The position numbers and the translations under genes are program-made. The notes beneath the pieces are model-generated. The model searched no databases. It was not told where the DNA came from and saw only the letters and a program-made list of their open reading frames with translations. From Sphingomonas sp. (GTDB lineage: Bacteria; Pseudomonadota; Alphaproteobacteria; Sphingomonadales; Sphingomonadaceae): 6,189 bases of DNA. The stretch is from assembly GCA_019247755.1 (NCBI GenBank), contig JAFBAM010000047.1, forward strand, positions 1-6,189, given 5' to 3'. Shown here piece by piece: positions 1-4,227 of the stretch (its first letter is position 1; each line of letters starts with the position of its first letter).

Positions 1-1332
1 CATGGCCCGTGCCAGCACGCCGACTGACGTGCGGTCGTCGAGCCCATGTTCGACCGAAACTGCGCCCCGCGCCTTGGGCAGGATCGTCGAATCGGGAGGT
101 TTTTCGAGCGTGATGAGGTCGCGGCCCGGCTGATTGACGCCGGCCCAATACCAGGTCTTGCCCTTGGGCACGTTGTCCTGGCCGACGTTGAGCAGATCTT
201 CGCGTTCGTGAACCTGCCCTTGCGGGCCGTAGAGGACCACCCGTATGCGGTTTTCGCCATAAAGAAGCTGAACGTCTTCAAAGATATAGCGCTGGGTGCC
301 GTCCGACTTCGCAAAGCCGAGCAGCTCGCCGTTGCGATAGAGCTCGGCCTCCCAGCCGGTCGGCAGATCGCCTTCGATGCGGGTTCGATCAAACGCGGTG
401 CGCGCGGTCAGCGGCCGGTTGGTCACCACGACCCCGCGGCCTGCGGCTGACGCTCCGGTCAGGCGGCTGTCGAACCCCTCGACATCCCCGAAGCCGACGT
501 GGGTTGCCTTCAACGGCCCCAGCAGATGTCCATCAGGGTCCGAACGATAAGCTCGCACGCGCAGAAGATTGGGCTTGCCCTTGTTGGTCGTTGTGATCTG
601 CGCGTCGTAGGACAGATGCGCGATCTCGCCCGCGGCATAGACAGAGCTCTGGCGGTCGACGCGCACACCATCGCTCGCCCGGTAAGTCACGCCGCCACTG
701 ACGACGAAGTCCAGCGCGGGCGTCCGCCACATCCGATATGGGATCCGCACCTGCGGCAGCGATTTCAGGTCGAAGCTCGCTTTGTGGATGCGGGAAGCGC
801 GTTGCTGACGCTCCATCGCCAGCTCGACCGGCAATTTTGCTTCCGATTCAAGGATGAGTAGCGAACCCGAAGTCAGCGGCTTCACGCCGATGCCGAACCA
901 GCGCGTCAGTGCGGTCGCCTGGACGCACCAGCCGTCGGGGGTCTCCCGGATGGTGCCAGGCCCGATCTTCTCGACCTTCTTCGCCCCGTAGCTCGCCGTT
1001 AGCGCGGCGTAGTCGATTGTAATCCGGTTGCCTTCCTTGAACGCCCACCCGCTCGCTTTCTTGGCGCTGATGTCGATCCGCATGGGCACGTCGAGTGCGG
1101 TCAAAAAGTCGCCTAAGACGACACATGTGCCTTCGGGCGCATTGTAGGCGCGAACCGTGTCCCCCAGCCGCAGCTGACGGATGTTCACGTCGAGTATGTA
1201 TTGCTCTTCAGGATCGGGCGCCCAAGCGGCGAGCGACGACGCAGGTTTCTCCGGTACAGATGCGCCGAGGCTGCCGGCGCAAAGCGCCAGCAGCATCGCC
1301 GTTTTCCGCAGCCAGGAGCGGCCGCCAGCCAT
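1..1332 (-). CDS. Usher-like large outer-membrane protein of a DUF4402 fibre cluster (N-terminal 444 aa, 3' end outside window)
   Basis: The frame stays open from ATG at 1332 down to position 1, so only the first 444 residues are seen and the C-terminus is missing. Residues 1-24 form a clear Sec signal peptide (basic start, then a leucine/alanine core). Residues about 43-110 form a compact domain beginning YILDVNIRQLRLGDTV; Cys70 and Cys136 could pair. Residues about 186-300 are alternating amphipathic strands that look like barrel wall, with an FGD motif near 280. Residues about 320-384 form a beta-rich module (GWEAELYRNGELLGF, then LLYGENRIRVVLYGPQGQ) placed where ushers carry a plug domain. 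The gene starts 30 nt after the chaperone stop, so the two are probably co-transcribed. The ribosome site is weak (GAG 9 nt upstream). By position and architecture it is the likely outer-membrane assembly platform. It is not a recognisable classical FimD/PapC sequence, and it could instead be an outer-membrane protein with a carboxypeptidase-regulatory-like domain. Confidence 0.72.
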   Translation of the reverse strand, partial: MAGGRSWLRKTAMLLALCAGSLGASVPEKPASSLAAWAPDPEEQYILDVNIRQLRLGDTVRAYNAPEGTCVVLGDFLTALDVPMRIDISAKKASGWAFKEGNRITIDYAALTASYGAKKVEKIGPGTIRETPDGWCVQATALTRWFGIGVKPLTSGSLLILESEAKLPVELAMERQQRASRIHKASFDLKSLPQVRIPYRMWRTPALDFVVSGGVTYRASDGVRVDRQSSVYAAGEIAHLSYDAQITTTNKGKPNLLRVRAYRSDPDGHLLGPLKATHVGFGDVEGFDSRLTGASAAGRGVVVTNRPLTARTAFDRTRIEGDLPTGWEAELYRNGELLGFAKSDGTQRYIFEDVQLLYGENRIRVVLYGPQGQVHEREDLLNVGQDNVPKGKTWYWAGVNQPGRDLITLEKPPDSTILPKARGAVSVEHGLDDRTSVGVLARAM

Positions 1333-1362
1333 CGTAGACTGCTCGCTTGGGGCCCGCTCGGC

Positions 1363-2178
1363 CTAACGCAGGACCACCTGGGTCTCGGCGATGGTCTGCC
1401 GGCCGTCGTCGTAGGTCTCGATATATTCGACCGTGACCGGCCCGCTCGCCGCGGCCTTGTAGGCATCGGCGACAGGCACACTGACGTGGCGCTTGCCGAT
1501 CTCGGTGTAGACCGCGATGCCCTTCTGGATCGCAATCGGATCCTTGATACCGGCCTTCAGCACCCGAACTTCACCAAACGTCGAGCGGGTGCCCGTCCGA
1601 GTTAGATCGAGACCGACAGCGACACCGCCGTCCTTCTTCTCGACATGAACACCGGCAATTCCCGCCGCGACCTGCAAGTTACCGAGGCGCACGATTACCG
1701 GGATCGTCACTCCGTAGACAGGCGTCAACTTGAATTGCACGCCCTTCGATTCCGCGGCTGGGCCCTGCACGACGGGCGTGGCGGGCGGGATCGCGCGGAA
1801 CAACATGTGCACGCGATATTCACCGTCCGGCAGACCTTGTGGCGGGCGAGCCGCGATGCGGATTGCCTGCGGCTCGTTCGGCGCCAGCGTCACCTTACGA
1901 GGCGCGTAAACGATCATGTCTTCCGCGGTCTGGTCGGCCGTACTTGGCGTCGTGACGTCAACCAGGTCGCCCGCCTCCGTCATCCGGCGGAACTCGATCG
2001 ACACGCGGTATGTCGCCGGCTCAGTGCCGATATTGTTGAGGATGATCTCGGCGCCCTTGCGGCCATCGAGCACGATCCGCGTCGGTGCGACCAAAAGGTC
2101 GCCAACGCCGGCTACAGCGCTCGAGAAAGGTGCGACCGCGAGGCTCGCGGCAATTATGGACCTGGTCCAGATATTCAT
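1363..2178 (-). CDS. Periplasmic PapD-like fimbrial/molecular chaperone
   Basis: This 271-aa secreted protein has a signal peptide at residues 1-23 (MNIWTRSIIAASLAVAPFSS onward). PapD-family features are visible in order: the first strand with APTRIVLDGRKG, where Arg34 sits where PapD has its subunit-anchoring Arg8; YAPRKVTLAPNEPQAIRI (91-108), matching the conserved proline/glutamine/arginine strand; and LFRAIPP (126-132), equivalent to the family's LREIPP. A second Ig-like domain follows from about 165. The PapD lysine partner (Lys112) is not obvious; the equivalent G1 strand reads VTIPVIVR. There are no cysteines. Such chaperones complete pilin subunits by donor-strand complementation and hand them to the usher. 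ATG at 2178 is chosen because a GGGGA ribosome site lies 8 nt upstream and the signal peptide starts there. The in-frame ATG at 2325 would overlap the upstream gene and add 49 non-signal residues. It lies between DUF4402 #1 and the usher-like gene. Confidence 0.88.
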   Translation of the reverse strand: MNIWTRSIIAASLAVAPFSSAVAGVGDLLVAPTRIVLDGRKGAEIILNNIGTEPATYRVSIEFRRMTEAGDLVDVTTPSTADQTAEDMIVYAPRKVTLAPNEPQAIRIAARPPQGLPDGEYRVHMLFRAIPPATPVVQGPAAESKGVQFKLTPVYGVTIPVIVRLGNLQVAAGIAGVHVEKKDGGVAVGLDLTRTGTRSTFGEVRVLKAGIKDPIAIQKGIAVYTEIGKRHVSVPVADAYKAAASGPVTVEYIETYDDGRQTIAETQVVLR

Positions 2179-2186
2179 AACAGCGA

Positions 2187-2191
2187 TCCCC
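2187..2191 (-). promoter_or_regulatory. Ribosome binding site of the chaperone gene
   Basis: The minus strand reads GGGGA, 8 nt before the ATG at 2178. It fixes the start there rather than at the in-frame ATG at 2325. A small perfect hairpin (GCTCC-N5-GGAGC, 2197-2211) lies just upstream; it has no T run, so it is not a terminator. Confidence 0.6.
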
Positions 2192-2234
2192 ACTTGGCTC
2201 CGAAATGGAGCGATCGCCTGAGCTATGGTCCGTA

Positions 2235-2257
2235 ATGGTTTATTTTCGGTCAACCAT
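2235..2257 (-). promoter_or_regulatory. 23-bp imperfect palindrome upstream of the chaperone gene (probable operator)
   Basis: Arms ATGGTTTA and TCAACCAT (one mismatch) flank 7 bp (TTTTCGG). It matches the palindrome upstream of DUF4402 #1 at 19 of 23 positions and has the same arm spacing. It lies 57 bp before the chaperone ATG, in the 109-bp gap after DUF4402 #1. The minus strand reads TTGACC, a -35-like hexamer, inside it. It suggests the chaperone and usher-like genes have their own regulated promoter, not just read-through from DUF4402 #1. Confidence 0.55.
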
Positions 2258-2287
2258 AAGCCGGGATTCGTCGCAAATCCGCCGATT

Positions 2288-2791
2288 TCACTGATAATCG
2301 GCCGTGACGTTGAACGTCCCGACATAGGTTCCGCCTGATGTCGTCGAATTCAGAGTCACTGATCCGCCGATCGAGAAGTTGACGCCGGGGAAGCCCGAGT
2401 TGGTGAGCACTAGGCTTGCCGGCGCATTCGTGGTCATGGCCAGCGTCTGCGTCGGGTCCGTCTGACTAGTCAGGATAAGGTTTGGAGCCCTGATCAACAC
2501 AGTCTGTTGGTTTGATCCTTGGACGTTATAGGTCGCGGCGGCCACGGCGCCGGTGCAGGATAGGTTAGCGTTGCCGCAGCTCAGCACGCCTGCCTGGGAA
2601 ACCGAAACAGTAGCGTTGCTCCACGTACCCGGACCAAGCGTAATGGTCCCGAGGCTCAGGTCGGAAACCTTAGACAGCACCAGCGGCTTTACATTGTTCG
2701 CCGAGACCGATGCAGTTGCCGTCGCGGCGCGCGCGGATCCCCCCGCGCCGACCATGCAAGCCAGCGCCGCCAGAAACCAGGCAATGATCAT
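2288..2791 (-). CDS. DUF4402 family secreted protein #1, probable pilus/fibre subunit
   Basis: This 167-aa protein has a hydrophobic signal sequence ending near SARA, then an N-terminal strand TATASVSANNVKPLVLSK and a DUF4402-like core. The core includes LSLGTITLG, a cysteine pair (Cys72, Cys79) bracketing a short loop, and the C-terminal block FSIGGSVTLNSTTSGGTY. The last residues (GTYVGTFNVTADYQ) have Gly154 as 14th from the end and Tyr166 as penultimate, the classical chaperone-usher subunit signature. It is transcribed just ahead of the chaperone gene, as pilins often are. The start is uncertain. ATG 2791 has no good ribosome site and no basic residue before the hydrophobic core. An upstream TTG at 2806 would add an arginine-containing n-region and has AGGAG 11 nt upstream. 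In-frame ATGs at 2872 and 2902 are also open, but would place the regulatory palindrome inside the gene. The domain call is firm; the subunit role is inferred from the cluster. Confidence 0.85.
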   Translation of the reverse strand: MIIAWFLAALACMVGAGGSARAATATASVSANNVKPLVLSKVSDLSLGTITLGPGTWSNATVSVSQAGVLSCGNANLSCTGAVAAATYNVQGSNQQTVLIRAPNLILTSQTDPTQTLAMTTNAPASLVLTNSGFPGVNFSIGGSVTLNSTTSGGTYVGTFNVTADYQ

Positions 2792-2817
2792 CGAAGGACG
2801 TTGCAAAGCCGCGGTCA

Positions 2818-2822
2818 CTCCT
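2818..2822 (-). promoter_or_regulatory. AGGAG supporting a possible TTG start for DUF4402 #1
   Basis: The minus strand reads AGGAG 11 nt before an in-frame TTG at 2806. It is 26 nt from the ATG at 2791, too far to serve it. A TTG start would give the signal peptide an n-region MQRPS with an arginine, which the ATG start lacks. Confidence 0.35.
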
Positions 2823-2849
2823 GAACGAAATCGCGGAATTACCGCCGGA

Positions 2850-2872
2850 ATGGTTGAATTTTCGTCAACCAT
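2850..2872 (-). promoter_or_regulatory. 23-bp palindrome upstream of DUF4402 #1 (probable operator)
   Basis: Perfect 8-bp inverted arms ATGGTTGA and TCAACCAT are separated by 7 bp (ATTTTCG). The element lies 59 bp upstream of the ATG at 2791. A very similar element sits 57 bp upstream of the chaperone gene. The minus strand contains TTGACG, a -35-like hexamer, but no clear -10 follows at 16-18 bp. The arms resemble the TTAACCAT half-site of CtrA with one base changed; which protein binds is unknown. Confidence 0.6.
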
Positions 2873-2906
2873 AGTCGATGACGTTATGAGGCGTCGGCTC
2901 ATATGG

Positions 2907-2933
2907 AAAAGGGGCCGCCCGACGGACAGCCCC
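2907..2933 (-). terminator. Intrinsic terminator after DUF4402 #2
   Basis: Read on the minus strand, GGGGC-TGTCC, a three-base loop GTC, then GGGCG-GCCCC form a ten-pair stem immediately followed by TTTT. Two of the pairs are U-G wobbles that exist only in the minus-strand RNA (they would be C-A mismatches in the other direction), so the structure is directional. It lies 44-70 nt past the DUF4402 #2 stop and upstream of DUF4402 #1, separating the two transcripts. Confidence 0.85.
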
Positions 2934-2976
2934 CTCCCCCACTGAAGCAGCGTTTAGAGCGCCGCCTAACTGAAGC

Positions 2977-3480
2977 TCACTGATAGTCGGCGGTGACCTG
3001 GAAGGTCCCGGTGTACGTGCCGTCCGGAGTCGTCGACGCGAGCGTGATCGAGCCGCCGATCCCGAAGATGACTCCGGTCGTCGAGCCGTTGGCGCCGAGG
3101 TTTACGGTCGCCGGGGCGTTCGGTGTGAAAGCGAGCGTCCCCGGCCCCGTCAGGTTGAAGCCGGGGCAGGTGATGGTCACGATCGCATTGTTCGTTCCGA
3201 TAAGCTTGTAGCGCGCCGGCGCCGGAGCGCCCGAGCAGGTCACGTTGCTGCCGCAGCCGGTCAGCACGCCGGCCTGGTCCATGCTGATCACCTGACCGGC
3301 AAAGACGCCGCCACTGAGAACCAGATTGCCGAAATCAAGATTCTGCTGAAACTGGATGGTCAGCGGCCGGAATACCCGTGCCGTGGCCGTCGCCTGGGTT
3401 GCGGGGCTGACTGCCGCCGCGGGAACGCTGTACAGGGCGAGCGCCGAAGCCGCGCCGATGATCTTGAGGCAATCCCTCAT
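2977..3480 (-). CDS. DUF4402 family secreted protein #2, probable major or second fibre subunit
   Basis: This protein is 167 aa, the same length as its downstream paralogue. Residues 1-23 are a Sec signal peptide (MRDCLKIIGAASALALYSVP then AAA). The mature protein opens with a strand-like ATQATATARVFRPLTIQF, followed by the DUF4402 hallmark LDFGNLVL and a loop bounded by Cys76 and Cys82, with a third cysteine at 105. The C-terminal block reads FGIGGSITLASTTPDGTY. Gly154 (14th from the end) and penultimate Tyr166 match the chaperone-usher subunit C-terminal motif. ATG 3480 is chosen because GGGGA lies 5 nt upstream and the signal peptide begins there; the in-frame ATG at 3528 lacks both. The gene is followed by a strong intrinsic terminator at 2907-2933, so most transcripts should stop before DUF4402 #1. 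That arrangement suits an abundantly made subunit, but abundance is a guess. Confidence 0.87.
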   Translation of the reverse strand: MRDCLKIIGAASALALYSVPAAAVSPATQATATARVFRPLTIQFQQNLDFGNLVLSGGVFAGQVISMDQAGVLTGCGSNVTCSGAPAPARYKLIGTNNAIVTITCPGFNLTGPGTLAFTPNAPATVNLGANGSTTGVIFGIGGSITLASTTPDGTYTGTFQVTADYQ

Positions 3481-3485
3481 ATCTG

Positions 3486-3490
3486 TCCCC
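3486..3490 (-). promoter_or_regulatory. Ribosome binding site of DUF4402 #2
   Basis: The minus strand reads GGGGA, 5 nt before the ATG at 3480, in the context AGTGGGGA, which is shared with the chaperone gene. It supports the short start and rejects the in-frame ATG at 3528. Confidence 0.6.
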
Positions 3491-3491
3491 A

Positions 3492-3520
3492 CTGCCCACC
3501 TGACCCCCGAGCGGGCAGGT
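3492..3520 (-). promoter_or_regulatory. Overlapping alternative hairpins in the DUF4402 #2 leader
   Basis: CTGCCC (3492-3497) can pair with GGGCAG (3513-3518), while ACCTG (3498-3502) can pair with CAGGT (3516-3520). The two stems share bases and cannot both form. They lie directly before the GGGGA ribosome site, so they might affect translation, but such short stems also arise by chance in GC-rich DNA. Confidence 0.25.
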
Positions 3521-3533
3521 ATCGTCACCGTCC

Positions 3534-3579
3534 CATTAACCAGAACCGCTTACGGCTTCGCTCAATCTTATGGTTAATG
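3534..3579 (-). promoter_or_regulatory. Inverted CATTAACC/GGTTAATG pair with a CtrA-like half-site, upstream of DUF4402 #2
   Basis: CATTAACC (3534-3541) and GGTTAATG (3572-3579) are perfect 8-bp inverted copies, 30 bp apart, in the 125-bp gap between DUF4402 #3 and #2. The minus strand at 3579-3570 reads CATTAACCAT, which contains TTAACCAT, the half-site described for the alphaproteobacterial regulator CtrA. The proximal arm ends 54 bp before the ATG, close to the 57 and 59 bp of the other two palindromes. Binding is inferred, not shown. Confidence 0.5.
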
Positions 3580-3605
3580 CGCGCTTAGGATTTGCGCGGC
3601 CTGCG

Positions 3606-4118
3606 TCAGAGATATTCGACCGTAATCGGGAGGTCGCCGCGATAGGGACCATCGGTATCGCCACTGACCACGAGGCGCCCACCGAAGCGGAAGCTTAAGT
3701 TGCCGGCGGCGTCGAGATGCGGGCTGGCAGGAAGGTCGGTGCTCACGTCCTCCAGGGTCATCCGGCCGCCGCCGATCGAGTAAAGGTCGATGCGATGCGG
3801 GATTTCCACCCGCACCGGCCGGTTGGCCTCGCCGTGGACCTCGACCGTACCGACCGTCGCTCGCGGGCCCAGCTGCATGACCGATCCTTCGGTGCCGGCA
3901 GACCCGTCGGGACGGAGCGTCACCGCGCCCGCACCCGCGCCGCCGAGAATCAGGCGATCGAAGTTGAGGCTCGATTCGATGCGGAGCTCGACATCGCCGC
4001 CGGGAACCTCAACCGGTCGTGCGGTCGTTGGCGCGCTGCATAGGCGGCATTGCGCTCCGACCGCCGATGGAACGGCGATCAGCGCAGCAAGCAGGAACAG
4101 ATGCCTCAAGGCGGACAT
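3606..4118 (-). CDS. Divergent DUF4402-like secreted protein #3, possible minor or tip/base fibre subunit
   Basis: This 170-aa protein has a Sec signal peptide at residues 1-22 (MSALRHLFLLAALIAVPSAV then GA). The mature protein begins QCRLCSAP, a CxxC pair at Cys24 and Cys27 that neither paralogue has. The core follows the DUF4402 outline: LNFDRLILGG (51-60), a middle VGTVEVHGEANRPVRVEIP strand pair, and LSFRFGGRLVVSGDTDGPY near the end. Overall identity to the two 167-aa paralogues looks low, and the composition is more charged. It still ends with Gly157 at -14 and Tyr169 as the penultimate residue, as chaperone-usher subunits do. A ribosome site AGGTG lies 7 nt before the ATG. It is the first gene of the minus-strand block, and no convincing terminator separates it from DUF4402 #2, 125 bp downstream. 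A specialised subunit is plausible, but the function is not shown by sequence. Confidence 0.8.
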   Translation of the reverse strand: MSALRHLFLLAALIAVPSAVGAQCRLCSAPTTARPVEVPGGDVELRIESSLNFDRLILGGAGAGAVTLRPDGSAGTEGSVMQLGPRATVGTVEVHGEANRPVRVEIPHRIDLYSIGGGRMTLEDVSTDLPASPHLDAAGNLSFRFGGRLVVSGDTDGPYRGDLPITVEYL

Positions 4119-4125
4119 TCGACCG

Positions 4126-4130
4126 CACCT
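4126..4130 (-). promoter_or_regulatory. Ribosome binding site of DUF4402 #3
   Basis: The minus strand reads AGGTG, 7 nt before the ATG at 4118. It is a modest match, but at the right spacing for the start that begins a clean signal peptide. Confidence 0.45.
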
Positions 4131-4152
4131 AAGACCGAACAGGCTAAGACAC

Positions 4153-4171
4153 GGTTAAGGCGGGGCTAACC
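4153..4171. promoter_or_regulatory. GGTTA-N9-TAACC palindrome in the divergent promoter region (CtrA-like)
   Basis: Five-base inverted arms frame TTAA-N7-CTAA (4155-4169), one base off the full CtrA consensus TTAA-N7-TTAA. The site is 35 bp upstream of DUF4402 #3 and 57 bp upstream of the PBP start, so it could control either or both divergent genes. No -35/-10 pair was clear enough to call in the 109-bp intergenic region (4119-4227). Confidence 0.5.
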
Positions 4172-4227
4172 TTGTTGCTGCGCCTATTGTCGGGTTCGCC
4201 GCAGCTTTCTATCCCACGCAACAAGAC

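Noticed and set aside
46..861. Two plus-strand open frames (46-450 and 499-861) opposite the usher-like gene
   Set aside because: The minus-strand frame is uninterrupted for 444 codons from a signal peptide, with consistent beta-strand composition. The plus-strand products show no motif or start signal.
2197..2211. GCTCC-N5-GGAGC hairpin as a terminator before the chaperone
   Set aside because: Only five pairs, no following T run on either strand, and it sits within the chaperone leader beside the ribosome site.
1201..2235. Plus-strand open frames opposite the chaperone and usher start (1201-1605, 1645-2235)
   Set aside because: They are antisense to a clear PapD-like chaperone; Arg-rich products typical of GC-rich shadow frames.
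2265..2269. GATTC, a possible CcrM methylation site (GANTC) near the chaperone promoter
   Set aside because: A single pentamer occurs often by chance, and the other three intergenic regions of the cluster show none.
2179..2325. Longer chaperone start at ATG 2325
   Set aside because: It would overlap the end of DUF4402 #1, span the palindrome, and bury the signal peptide 49 residues inside the protein. ATG 2178 has a GGGGA site.
3481..3528. Longer start for DUF4402 #2 at ATG 3528
   Set aside because: No ribosome site, and it would put 16 non-signal residues before an excellent signal peptide at 3480.
4047..4058. Lipoprotein processing site in DUF4402 #3 (cysteine just after the signal peptide)
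   Set aside because: The residues before the cysteine are Gly-Ala-Gln, and glutamine at -1 does not fit a lipobox. Ordinary signal peptidase I cleavage fits better.
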